A stretch of DNA of 44,228 nucleotides from Thiotrichaceae bacterium UBA973 (GCA_002292815.1 DBBX01000011.1:847-45074); one strand, 5' to 3'; positions 26,012 to 34,191 are shown, numbered from the stretch's first letter. Translations and numbers: made by a program. Notes: generated by a model from the letters alone, not told the origin.

Positions 26012-29000
26012 ATGATGACTTTATTTAAATATCGCGGATTTTTACCATATATCGTGGTGGTCTTTCTTAATGCTCTGGTTGATCTTGGTCATAAGATCAT
26101 AATTCAGAATACGGTGTTCAAGATTTATGATGGACAGGAACAGATAATCCTAACGGCAATTGTAAATGCATTAATTCTTTTGCCTTTTATACTTCTAATG
26201 TCTCCGGCTGGTTTTTGTTCTGATAAATATCCAAAAAATAAAGTAATGCTCATCAGTTGCTGGATTGCTGTTGGTATTACCTTATGTATTACATTGTTTT
26301 ATTATCTGGGATGGTTTTGGCCTGCTTTCGCTATGACTTTTGTTTTGGCATTGCAAAGTGCTTTTTATTCCCCTGCAAAATATGGTTTTATCAAGGAAAT
26401 GGTTGGCAAGGATAACCTTGCCCGTGCGAATGGATTAGTACAAGCAACGACAACGATTGCGATTCTTGCTGGTATCTTTATTTTCTCAGTTTTGTTTGAA
26501 GGATTCTTAGATGACGTAAATTTCAATGATACTTCTTCTCTATTAAAGAACATTGCACCGATTGGCTGGGGCTTGGTCGCATTTAGCATTATCGAATTAG
26601 TTCTTGCTTATAACTTGCCGCAAAAACATCCAGTTGATAAGGATATGACATTTGAATTTAAAGAATATACCAGTGGAAATTATTTAAAAACAAATTTGCG
26701 TACAATTCTTGATCGTGAGGTCATCTTTCTGTCAATCATTGGCCTATCAGTTTTCTGGGCCATCTCTCAAGTCATGTTGGCATCGTTCCCCGCTTATGCG
26801 AAGGAAGCACTGGGCATAAGCAATACCATCATCATTCAAGGGATCTTGGCCTGTGCCGGTCTGGGTATTATGCTAGGTTCGATCATTGCCGGGCGGATCT
26901 CAAAAACGCACATTGAAACGGGCATGATTCCCATTGGTTCAATAGGTATTGCGCTTTGTTTGTTTATTTTACCTAACCTTGGGAACGTGTATCTACAGGC
27001 GATAAATTTTCTTGCCTGGGGCATGTTTGGCGGTTTCCTTTTAATTCCGCTGAATGCACTGATTCAGTTTAATGCCGAAGAAGATGAATTAGGTCGTGTA
27101 CTCGCTGGCAACAACCTGATTCAAAATGTAGTGATGTTAAGTTTTCTCGGTTTAACTGTATTGTTTGCAGTCAGTGGCATGGGTAGTCTTGGGTTATTCA
27201 ACATACTTTTAGTCGTCGCGATAGTTGGAACGATCTATACCTCTTATAAACTGCCGCAGTCATTGGTTCGTATTATTGTTAGCTTTATCATCGGACATCG
27301 TTATCGTCTTCAAGTATTGGGCTTAGAATATATTCCAGAACGAGGTGGTGTCTTGATGCTTGGTAATCACATCAGTTGGATAGACTGGGGCATTATTCAG
27401 ATGGCTTCACCTCGACCCATTCGTTTCGTCATGATTCGTAATATTTACGAACGTTGGTATCTCAAGTGGTTTCTGGATATTTTTAATGTGATCCCGGTTT
27501 CTACCGGAGCCAGTAAAGGCGCACTTAAACAAATTAATGAGAGTTTAAATAATGGAGATGTGGTTTGTTTATTCCCGGAAGGTGCTATCAGTCGTACCGG
27601 GCAATTAGGCGAATTTCAGCGCGGTTATGAGAAAGCAGCAGAAGAGGCCAACGCTGTTATTCTGCCTTTTTATCTACGTGGTCTATGGGGCAGTTGGTTT
27701 TCACGTTCCAGTGAAAAATTAAAGAACCTGCGAAGTAGTGGAATCAAACACGACATTATTGTTGCTTTTGGTGAACGCCTACCTATCGATACAACAACAG
27801 ATGAATTAAAGAAACGTATTTTTGATCTGTCTATCGATTCATGGGAACACTACACCAGTGACTTGCCTTCAATCGGTGCTGCATTTATTGATACAGCAAA
27901 ACGCAACGGCGATGAATTAACCGTTGCCGATTCATTAGCTGGCCCATTAACCGGTAATAAATTCTTAACCGGGGTGATCTGTTTCTCTCGTTTAATTAAA
28001 AAATATTCTAAAGAACAAAACGTCGGTTTGTTATTACCCACCAGTAGCGCAGGTGCTATTGCTAATATGGCCGCTATCCTTCGCGGTAAGACTGTTGTTA
28101 ATCTCAATTTCAGCGCCAGTCGCGAGGCATTACACAGTTCAGTAACGAAAGCCGGTATTAAGACAATCTATACATCACGTAAGTTTATGGAAAAATTGGC
28201 TAAGAAAGGTGTTGAGCTAAATGATGCCTTTGCCGACAGTCAGCTTATTTACATGGAAGATCTCAAAACTGAAATCAGTAAAACGACCAGTTTGCGTACT
28301 TTGATAACGGTAATGTGCTTACCAGCAGGCATATTAAGGTTTCTCTATTGTAAGAATGTCGATATTAATACGCCAGCAGCAATCTTGTTTTCTAGTGGTA
28401 GTGAAGGCACACCAAAAGGCGTGATGTTGAGTCATCGCAATATCATGGCTAACCTGAAACAGATCTCGGATATGTTAAATACACAAGACACCGATGTTGT
28501 TATGGCAAGCTTACCGCTGTTTCATGCCTTTGGTATAACGGTAACGACATTTATGCCTCTAGTTGAAGGCATCCCGATGATTTGCCATCCTGATCCAACC
28601 GATGCGGTGAATATTTCAAAAGCTATTGCGAAATATCGTGCAACGATTTTCTGTGGCACCTCAACCTTCTTAAGACTTTATACGAAAAATAAACGTATAC
28701 ATCCATTGATGTTGGAATCATTACGTATTGTTGTCGCTGGTGCAGAAAAACTCAGTCCGGATGTGCGTGATGCCTTCAAGCTGAAGTTTAATAAAGATAT
28801 TTATGAAGGCTATGGTGCAACCGAAACAACACCGGTTGCAAGTGTAAATATTCCTGATGCGCTTGATGTAAATTACTGGTCAGTCCAGTTAGGCAATAAA
28901 CAGGGTACTGTCGGAATGCCATTACCGGGTACAAGTTTTCGAATAGTTGATCCTGAGACATTAGAAGAACTGGCAACCGGCGAAGATGGATTAATCTTGA

Positions 29001-29464
29001 TCGGTGGCAGTCAGGTGATGTTGGGTTATCTGGGTGATGAAGAGAAGACCAATGAGGTCATTGCGATACTTGATGATAAACGTTGGTATAAAACCGGTGA
29101 TAAAGGACATCTTGATAAAGATGGATTTTTAAGCATTGTTGATCGTTATTCACGCTTCGCCAAACTCGGCGGCGAAATGATTAGCCTGACTGCCGTCGAA
29201 GAAATAGTAAGAAATGCTTTAAATGAACCCGAGCTAGAATTAGTTGCAGTCAATCTACCTGATGAGAAGAAGGGTGAAAAAGTAATACTGATGATTGTAA
29301 AAGAGGTTCAGCTTACGGATGTTAAAAAGGCAATGCTAGATGCTGATGCGAACCCATTGATGATCCCGGCAGCAGTTTTGGTAGTAGAAGAGATACCAAA
29401 ACTAGGTAGTGGCAAGACTGATTTTAAACTTGCAAAGAAGATGATTCTTGAAATGATAGAGTAA
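26012..29464 (+). CDS. Fused lysophospholipid transporter / acyltransferase / acyl-ACP synthetase (LplT–Aas-like)
   Basis: 1150 residues in three parts. Residues ~1–410: MFS transporter of ~12 helices (VVFLNALVDLGHKIIIQN, SPAGFCSDKYPKNKVML), like the lysophospholipid flippase LplT. ~430–620: PlsC acyltransferase with HX4D (GNHISWIDWG) and FPEGAISRTGQLGEFQRGYE. ~650–1150: AMP-forming ligase with ILFSSGSEGTPKGVMLSHRN, YEGYGATETTPVAS, WYKTGDKGHLDKDGF and the C-terminal lysine in PKLGSGKTDFK. Together these would flip lysophospholipid inward and re-acylate it with a fatty acid activated on ACP. In E. coli LplT and Aas are two adjacent genes. A strong AAGGAGG lies 9 bases before ATG 26012 (ATG 26015 is equally placed). 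Confidence 0.9.
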   Translation: MMTLFKYRGFLPYIVVVFLNALVDLGHKIIIQNTVFKIYDGQEQIILTAIVNALILLPFILLMSPAGFCSDKYPKNKVMLISCWIAVGITLCITLFYYLGWFWPAFAMTFVLALQSAFYSPAKYGFIKEMVGKDNLARANGLVQATTTIAILAGIFIFSVLFEGFLDDVNFNDTSSLLKNIAPIGWGLVAFSIIELVLAYNLPQKHPVDKDMTFEFKEYTSGNYLKTNLRTILDREVIFLSIIGLSVFWAISQVMLASFPAYAKEALGISNTIIIQGILACAGLGIMLGSIIAGRISKTHIETGMIPIGSIGIALCLFILPNLGNVYLQAINFLAWGMFGGFLLIPLNALIQFNAEEDELGRVLAGNNLIQNVVMLSFLGLTVLFAVSGMGSLGLFNILLVVAIVGTIYTSYKLPQSLVRIIVSFIIGHRYRLQVLGLEYIPERGGVLMLGNHISWIDWGIIQMASPRPIRFVMIRNIYERWYLKWFLDIFNVIPVSTGASKGALKQINESLNNGDVVCLFPEGAISRTGQLGEFQRGYEKAAEEANAVILPFYLRGLWGSWFSRSSEKLKNLRSSGIKHDIIVAFGERLPIDTTTDELKKRIFDLSIDSWEHYTSDLPSIGAAFIDTAKRNGDELTVADSLAGPLTGNKFLTGVICFSRLIKKYSKEQNVGLLLPTSSAGAIANMAAILRGKTVVNLNFSASREALHSSVTKAGIKTIYTSRKFMEKLAKKGVELNDAFADSQLIYMEDLKTEISKTTSLRTLITVMCLPAGILRFLYCKNVDINTPAAILFSSGSEGTPKGVMLSHRNIMANLKQISDMLNTQDTDVVMASLPLFHAFGITVTTFMPLVEGIPMICHPDPTDAVNISKAIAKYRATIFCGTSTFLRLYTKNKRIHPLMLESLRIVVAGAEKLSPDVRDAFKLKFNKDIYEGYGATETTPVASVNIPDALDVNYWSVQLGNKQGTVGMPLPGTSFRIVDPETLEELATGEDGLILIGGSQVMLGYLGDEEKTNEVIAILDDKRWYKTGDKGHLDKDGFLSIVDRYSRFAKLGGEMISLTAVEEIVRNALNEPELELVAVNLPDEKKGEKVILMIVKEVQLTDVKKAMLDADANPLMIPAAVLVVEEIPKLGSGKTDFKLAKKMILEMIE

Positions 29465-29530
29465 ATAAAGTTTGTTTCACCTGCTTAGTTCATGAAAATT
29501 GACATAAATTTCATGGCATAAAGGCCGCCA

Positions 29531-29698
29531 ATGAAATCGAAAAAAATCACGAATATGAAAAAGAGGAAAACCTGCGAAGTAATAGAATTAGAAGCAAATC
29601 GTATAGCAGAAGATATTGTGAAGAAATACAAGAATGTTGACGTAGAGTATCATCTTAAAACAAGATACGGAATGAATGAGGGAGCTGTTGGTGCCTAA
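29531..29698 (+). CDS. Small hypothetical protein, 55 residues
   Basis: An open frame from ATG 29531 to TAA 29696–29698. The product is basic at the N-terminus (KKITNMKKRKTCE) and then a helical stretch VIELEANRIAEDIVKKYKN ending in TRYGMNEGAVGA. AAAGG 7 bases upstream could serve as ribosome binding site. It sits between the LplT–Aas fusion and tRNA-Leu. I do not recognise a family; it might be a real small protein, a gene remnant, or chance. A homologue search decides. Confidence 0.35.
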   Translation: MKSKKITNMKKRKTCEVIELEANRIAEDIVKKYKNVDVEYHLKTRYGMNEGAVGA

Positions 29699-29726
29699 AA
29701 TCGAAGAGGCTTAAAAAAACAATTTA

Positions 29727-29813
29727 TGGTGCCGAGAAGAGGACTTGAACCTCCACGGGGTTACCCCCACTAGCACCTGAAGCTAGCGCGTCTACCAATT
29801 CCGCCACCTCGGC
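29727..29813 (-). tRNA. tRNA-Leu (anticodon CAG)
   Basis: 87 bases including an encoded CCA. Read leftward it begins GCCGAGGTGGCGGAATTGGT, and has the anticodon arm CTAGC-TTCAGGT-GCTAG with CAG at the anticodon, a long variable arm (GGGGGTAACCCC type, as expected for Leu), the GGTTCAAGTC T-arm and the closing CTCGGC-A-CCA. The acceptor stem has one G·U at its base. It decodes CUG. Confidence 0.96.
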
Positions 29814-29973
29814 ATTATTTAAATTGGCACCAAACTTAATATTCTAATTTTATTCTTACAAACGCGCTACGCGCGGCCGCTCGAAAATTTGTTCCTGACA
29901 TTATTCTACCGAATACATCCATGTATTCGTCTCGGACGTCCTGTCCTTCGCGACACTAGTGCCTCCTGCACTT
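29789..29973 (-). repeat. Tandem unit 1: tRNA-Leu 5' half plus ~160-bp upstream spacer
   Basis: Unit of 185 bp. Its head is the first 25 bases of the functional tRNA (29789–29813); the rest is the sequence upstream of the tRNA: an AT-rich leader (29814–29860), a GC-rich palindromic block around CGCGCTACGCGCGGCCGC (29863–29880), a perfect 9-bp hairpin CGAATACAT/ATGTATTCG (29910–29929) and a short hairpin AGTGC/GCACT near the junction with unit 2. Leader and GC-rich block recur in unit 2. Confidence 0.75.
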
Positions 29974-30175
29974 CGTCTACCAATTCCGCCACCTCGGCAT
30001 AATTTAAATTGGCATCAAATATATTATTCTAGTTCTATTTTTAACAAACGCGCTATGCGCGGTCGCTTTCTGACTCATCTGCCTATCCGCCGTTCACGCT
30101 ATCCTGGCGGCCATGGTATTCGGGCTTCCTCGACTCTGAATCCTGTTTCGTTCTACCTCCCGCATTGATGCGGTC
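29974..30175 (-). repeat. Tandem unit 2: truncated tRNA-Leu head plus diverged spacer
   Basis: Unit of 202 bp. The head 29974–29998 is identical to the first 25 bases of tRNA-Leu (27 bp match including flank, 29974–30000 versus 29789–29815) but does not continue into a tRNA. Its leader 30001–30045 repeats unit 1 with scattered changes, as does the block CGCGCTATGCGCGGTCGC (30049–30066). The remainder has diverged but keeps a hairpin CCGCAT/ATGCGG (30160–30173) at the place equivalent to the short hairpin of unit 1. Confidence 0.75.
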
Positions 30176-30202
30176 GTGCCCATCATTCCGCCACATCAGC
30201 AT
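30176..30202 (-). repeat. Degenerate third tRNA-Leu head
   Basis: Read leftward from 30200, GCTGATGTGGCGGAAT matches 14 of the first 16 bases of tRNA-Leu, then drifts. It sits 202 bp from the second head, which sits 185 bp from the first, so the spacing supports an array of three. Confidence 0.55.
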
Positions 30203-30273
30203 GTGTTATAGTATCGGAACTGAGGAGGGCGGACTTTAACTAGCCCCTATAATATTGTCAAACCAAAAAGGCC

Positions 30274-32445
30274 ATGGGTAAAAAATCTAAACCACAGTCA
30301 TCTCCGAATAAAGTCTTCAAGTTACCAGAACGTGAAGCCATATTGTCTTTCCTGCGTGAAGCGGGACGACCATTAAAGCGTAAGCAATTTGCCGAGGCAT
30401 TTGTTATCCATGATCCGGAGATTCGTCAGGCATTGGGTCGCAGACTTAAGGCTATGGAACGTGATGGTCAATTGATCCGGAATCGACGTGGTAGTTATGG
30501 ACTGATTGAAAAAATGGACTTGATTAAAGGTCGCGTAATAGGACACCCGGATGGTTATGGCTTTGTCGTTCCAGATGAAGGTGGAAAAGATCTGTATTTG
30601 TCAGGAAAAGAAATGCGTACGGTTTTAAATGGCGATCGCGTTTTAGTGCGACAAGTGAGTGTAGATAAACAAGGTAAACGCGAAGGTGCCTTGGTTGAAG
30701 TTTTAGAACGTGCTAACGAACAATTGGTAGGACGTTATTACGAAGAAAGTGATATTGCATATGTGGTACCCGATAATAAACGTTTGAGTCAGGATTTATT
30801 AATTCCAACAAAAAATAGAAACCAGGCAAAGCACGGGCAATATGTCGTTGCCAAGATTGTGCACCAACCTGAAAAACATCGACAAGCTATAGGTGAAGTG
30901 TTGAGCATTATAGGTGATGGACTTGATGCCAGTATGGCCGTCGACATTGCTATTAGAAGCTATGACTTGCCATTTGAGTGGTCGGAAGACATTGATAATG
31001 AGATTGCAGGATTAACAGAGAAAGTTGATTCAGAAAATATCTCCGATAGGACTGATTGCCGTGATATTCCTTTTGTTACCATTGATGGCGAAGACGCACG
31101 TGATTTTGATGATGCTGTTTTTTGCCAAAAAGAGGGTAATAAAGAGGGGAGTGGCTGGCGTTTGCTAGTGGCCATTGCTGATGTCTCCCACTATGTCAAA
31201 AAACAAAGTGCGCTTGATGATGATGCGCGCTTACGAGGCACCTCGGTCTATTTCCCTGATCGTGTTATTCCCATGTTACCAGAGATTTTATCGAATGGTT
31301 TATGTTCGCTTAAGCCTGAAGTTGATCGATATAGCCTGATTTGTGAATTAAATATTGATGCTAAAGGCAGGGTTAAACATTCTTCTTTCTTTAAAGGCAT
31401 TATTAAATCAGCAGCCCGTTTAACCTATACGGAAATGTCTGCGATTGTTGTCGAGAAGGATAATGATGCTAGGCAGAAACGTGAGGCTCATGTAAATCAT
31501 CTCGATGATTTATATCAGCTATATCAATTGCTGCATGGAGAACGCAAGAATCAAGGTCTAATTGATTTTTCATCAATGGAATCCCGATTTGAATTTAATG
31601 ATAAAGGTCATATTGAAGCCATCCATACCGTTGAAAGAAATGAGGCGCATCGTTTAATCGAAGAGATGATGCTAGTCGCGAATGTCGCAGCGGGTGAGTT
31701 TCTTGAGAAAAATAAAATTCCAACAATGTATCGTATTCACGAAACGCCGAAGTTGGAAAAGCTTGAGAATGTGCGTTCACTACTATCGCAACTCGGTTTG
31801 TCTTTAGGTGGTGGAGAAGAGCCCACTTCTAAAGATTATGCGAAGCTGATGGACGTTATTAGAAAGCGCGATGATGCGCATATGTTAGAGACTGTTTTGC
31901 TACGCAGTATGCCGCTTGCATCTTATAGTATGGTGAATGAAGGTCATTTTGGATTAGGTTTTCCTATCTATGCACACTTCACTTCGCCTATTCGCCGTTA
32001 TCCTGATCTGATGGTCCATCGGGGGATTGTGCATATTGTTGAAGGCAATACGGCGGCAACGTTTAATTATTCTCCGCAACAGGTGTTGGAGCTGGCCGAA
32101 CATTCTTCAATGACCGAGCGTCGGGCGGAAGAGGCATCACGTGATGCGGTACAACGGCTCAAGTGTGCCTTTATGGAAGATAAGGTAGGCGAAACGTATG
32201 GTGGCATGGTGAGTTCAGTCACGTCATTTGGTTTGTTTGTCGTACTGGATGATATATTTATTGAAGGATTGATTCATATCAGTAATCTCCCGGTTGATTA
32301 TTATCATTTTGATGCGATCACGCATACTCTCCGTGGCGAGCGTGGAGGTAAGGTTTTCAAGCTTGGACAGAAACTCAATGTGCTTGTCACACGAGTTGAT
32401 TTAGAAGAACGTAAAATAGACTTTGAGTTAAAAGAGAATGAGTAA
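30274..32445 (+). CDS. rnr: Ribonuclease R
   Basis: 723 residues. Order: winged-helix (~30–85; RKQFAEAFVIHDPEIRQALG), cold-shock OB folds (KGRVIGHPDGYGFVVPDEGG, ~88–107), RNB catalytic domain with the metal-binding DGEDARDFDDAVFC (~272–285) and HFTSPIRRYPDLMVHRGI, and a C-terminal S1 domain (GMVSSVTSFGLFVVLDDIFI). It is a processive 3'-5' exonuclease that digests structured RNA and helps in tmRNA-linked decay. It ends soon after S1, so it lacks the long lysine-rich tail of the 813-residue E. coli enzyme. Its last eight bases overlap the start of rlmB. Confidence 0.95.
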   Translation: MGKKSKPQSSPNKVFKLPEREAILSFLREAGRPLKRKQFAEAFVIHDPEIRQALGRRLKAMERDGQLIRNRRGSYGLIEKMDLIKGRVIGHPDGYGFVVPDEGGKDLYLSGKEMRTVLNGDRVLVRQVSVDKQGKREGALVEVLERANEQLVGRYYEESDIAYVVPDNKRLSQDLLIPTKNRNQAKHGQYVVAKIVHQPEKHRQAIGEVLSIIGDGLDASMAVDIAIRSYDLPFEWSEDIDNEIAGLTEKVDSENISDRTDCRDIPFVTIDGEDARDFDDAVFCQKEGNKEGSGWRLLVAIADVSHYVKKQSALDDDARLRGTSVYFPDRVIPMLPEILSNGLCSLKPEVDRYSLICELNIDAKGRVKHSSFFKGIIKSAARLTYTEMSAIVVEKDNDARQKREAHVNHLDDLYQLYQLLHGERKNQGLIDFSSMESRFEFNDKGHIEAIHTVERNEAHRLIEEMMLVANVAAGEFLEKNKIPTMYRIHETPKLEKLENVRSLLSQLGLSLGGGEEPTSKDYAKLMDVIRKRDDAHMLETVLLRSMPLASYSMVNEGHFGLGFPIYAHFTSPIRRYPDLMVHRGIVHIVEGNTAATFNYSPQQVLELAEHSSMTERRAEEASRDAVQRLKCAFMEDKVGETYGGMVSSVTSFGLFVVLDDIFIEGLIHISNLPVDYYHFDAITHTLRGERGGKVFKLGQKLNVLVTRVDLEERKIDFELKENE

Positions 32446-33187
32446 ACGAACAGATCGAATTTTTGGCCTGCATGCGGTTAAACAGGTTTTAGAAAACTCA
32501 CCTGAAACAATTTTGAGTGCCTTGATACAAGAATCAATTCAGTCTGATTCAGTGAGTTCAATCCATGAGTCACTTAATAAACTAGGTGTGTCGATTCAAA
32601 CGGTACCACGTCCGACCTTGAGCAAGATGGTTAAAAACCAGAACCATCAGGGTGTGATTTTGGAAGTTCGGAAACTAGCAAAGAAAACAGAACACGATCT
32701 CGATGATGTTCTGGAGCAAAATCAAGATGGTAATCCGCTTTATTTGGTCCTCGACTCAATACAAGACCCACATAATCTTGGTGCGTGTATCCGCACCGCT
32801 GATGCGGCAGGTGTCACAGCGGTAATTATCCCGAATGATCGCGCAGCAAGTATCAATGAGACCGTGCGCAAAGTTGCGAGTGGAGCGGTAGAGAACGTCA
32901 CCGTTATCAGTGTGGTCAATCTTGTGCGTGCAATGAAGAAGATAAAGGAAGCAGGCGTCTGGGTGGTCGGAACCGCGGGTGATGCTGAACAAACGATCTA
33001 TGATCTTGACTTAAAGATTCCAACGGCGATTGTCATGGGTGGAGAGGGTAAAGGTATGAGAGACTCGGTTCAGAAAGAGTGTGATTACACCGCTTCGTTA
33101 CCCATTCATGGCCATGTAGAGAGCTTGAATGTCTCGGTCGCGGCTGGCGTGGTTTTATATGAGGTTATCAGACAGAGAAGTATCTGA
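32438..33187 (+). CDS. rlmB: 23S rRNA (guanosine-2'-O-)-methyltransferase RlmB
   Basis: 249 residues, standard length. SpoU/TrmH knotted methyltransferase motifs: NQNHQGVILE, LDSIQDPHNLGACIRTADAAG (motif 1), VMGGEGKGM (motif 2) and LPIHGHVESLNVSVAAGVVLYE (motif 3). It methylates G2251 (E. coli numbering) of 23S rRNA. The start ATG 32438 overlaps rnr by 8 bases, the conserved rnr–rlmB pairing. A small hairpin AAACAT/ATGTTT (33216–33231) followed by a T-rich run lies after the stop. Confidence 0.96.
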   Translation: MSKRTDRIFGLHAVKQVLENSPETILSALIQESIQSDSVSSIHESLNKLGVSIQTVPRPTLSKMVKNQNHQGVILEVRKLAKKTEHDLDDVLEQNQDGNPLYLVLDSIQDPHNLGACIRTADAAGVTAVIIPNDRAASINETVRKVASGAVENVTVISVVNLVRAMKKIKEAGVWVVGTAGDAEQTIYDLDLKIPTAIVMGGEGKGMRDSVQKECDYTASLPIHGHVESLNVSVAAGVVLYEVIRQRSI

Positions 33188-33274
33188 ATCTCAATGAATT
33201 AGCCTGAAAATATAGAAACATAGCAATGTTTAGCTATTTTTAGCCTGATTTCTGAAATTTCAGCCTGTATCGCA

Positions 33275-33303
33275 TTGCAGTAGGCAATCCAATCCATTAG
33301 AAT
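33275..33303 (+). promoter_or_regulatory. Sigma-70-type promoter for the rpsF operon
   Basis: TTGCAG (33275–33280), 17-base spacer, TAGAAT (33298–33303): close to consensus. It predicts a start near 33310 and a leader of about 64 bases before the rpsF ATG at 33374. A perfect palindrome CTGAAATTTCAG (33252–33263) and three AGCCTG copies (33201, 33242, 33262) lie just upstream. Confidence 0.55.
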
Positions 33304-33324
33304 CGCGCCACTTTACTCATCCTT

Positions 33325-33351
33325 GCCTCACCCTGAAATGATAGGGGAGGC
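33325..33351 (+). promoter_or_regulatory. Leader hairpin upstream of rpsF
   Basis: A 9-bp stem, GCCTC-(A bulge)-CCCT paired with AGGG-GAGGC, with an 8-base loop GAAATGAT. It lies in the rpsF leader 10 bases before the GGGGA ribosome binding site. rpsF leaders in many bacteria carry an element bound by the S6:S18 pair; this hairpin is at the right place, but I cannot confirm the consensus. Confidence 0.4.
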
Positions 33352-33373
33352 TAATAAACCTTGGGGATACACA

Positions 33374-33844
33374 ATGAGACACTATGAAATCGTCTTTCTG
33401 GTCCATCCGGATCAGAGCGAGCAAGTTCCTGCGATGATAGATCGCTATCAGAGCATTATCACAAGCAACAACGGCACAATACATCGTTTGGAAGATTGGG
33501 GTCGTCGGCTTTTGGCATACCCAATTAACAAAATTCACAAGGCTCACTATGTTCTTATGAACATCGAATGTGATGCTGAATCTCTGAATCAACTGACTGA
33601 TGGTTTTCGTTTCAACGATGCTGTCATCCGTAATCTAGTTATTAAAAAGGATGAAGCTGTCACCGAGGCATCTCACTTGATTAAACCCAAGGATGAAGAA
33701 GAGTCTCGACCAGCTCCAGTGGAACCTGTAGTTGCTGAAGAAGCCGTTCCAGCAGAACCTGTTGTAGCTGAGGCAGCTGTTGAAGAACCAAGTCAGGACG
33801 AAGCAGCTGAAGAAGCCGCCGCTAAGCCTGCATCAGAAGACTAA
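33374..33844 (+). CDS. rpsF: 30S ribosomal protein S6
   Basis: 156 residues from ATG 33374 (MRHYEIVFLVHPDQSEQVP), chosen because it matches S6 N-termini and follows TTGGGGA; an in-frame ATG at 33338 or 33323 would translate the leader hairpin. Core S6 motifs: GTIHRLEDWGRRLLAYPINK and HYVLMNIECDAE. S6 binds 16S rRNA with S18. After residue ~110 there is a long acidic Ala/Glu/Pro tail of ~45 residues containing an imperfect 11-residue duplication (EPVVAEEAVPA / EPVVAEAAVEE), longer than the E. coli glutamate tail. Confidence 0.97.
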   Translation: MRHYEIVFLVHPDQSEQVPAMIDRYQSIITSNNGTIHRLEDWGRRLLAYPINKIHKAHYVLMNIECDAESLNQLTDGFRFNDAVIRNLVIKKDEAVTEASHLIKPKDEEESRPAPVEPVVAEEAVPAEPVVAEAAVEEPSQDEAAEEAAAKPASED

Positions 33845-33861
33845 ATTGAGAGGATTATAAG

Positions 33862-34086
33862 ATGGCTCGTTATTTCAAACGTAAAAGATTCTGCAGGTTT
33901 ACTGCAGATGGTGTTAAAGAGATTGATTACAAAGATCTCAATACATTAAAGAATTATGTGTCTGAAAATGGAAAAATTGCTCCAAGTCGAATTTCAGGTA
34001 CAAATGCTCGTTATCAAAGACAGTTATCAACTGCAATCAAGCGCGCGCGCTATCTTGCTTTGATTCCTTATTGTGACGCGCATTAG
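33862..34086 (+). CDS. rpsR: 30S ribosomal protein S18
   Basis: 74 residues, complete. RKRFCRFTADGVKEIDYKDL, LKNYVSENGKIAPSRISGT and RYQRQLSTAIKRARYLALIPY are the invariant S18 segments. It partners S6 on the 30S platform. GAGAGGA lies before ATG 33862, 17 bases after rpsF. In E. coli priB separates these genes; here there is none. A terminator-like hairpin follows. Confidence 0.98.
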   Translation: MARYFKRKRFCRFTADGVKEIDYKDLNTLKNYVSENGKIAPSRISGTNARYQRQLSTAIKRARYLALIPYCDAH

Positions 34087-34112
34087 GCTGAGCTGAATAA
34101 AATATATATAGC

Positions 34113-34143
34113 ATATGTTCATCTACTGTTTAGATGGGCATAT
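34113..34143 (+). terminator. Terminator- or attenuator-like hairpin after rpsR
   Basis: A 13-bp stem (ATATGTTCATCTA with TAGATGGGCATAT, two G·U pairs) and loop CTGTT, 26 bases after the rpsR stop, followed by a weak TT run. It may reduce readthrough from rpsF–rpsR into the membrane gene and rplI, or simply stabilise the rpsR 3' end. Confidence 0.45.
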
Positions 34144-34191
34144 TTAATGCGAAAACCAATTGTACATTGGTCAAGCAGTAGTCAATACTAA

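Noticed and set aside
29959..30168. 69-codon open frame rich in Arg/Pro across the tRNA-headed units
   Set aside because: It runs through the repeat and tRNA-head sequence on the opposite strand, has no ribosome binding site, and its composition simply reflects the palindromic GC-rich blocks.
33323..33373. Upstream start for rpsF
   Set aside because: It would translate the hairpin leader and add 17 residues not seen in S6; ATG 33374 has the ribosome binding site and the family N-terminus.
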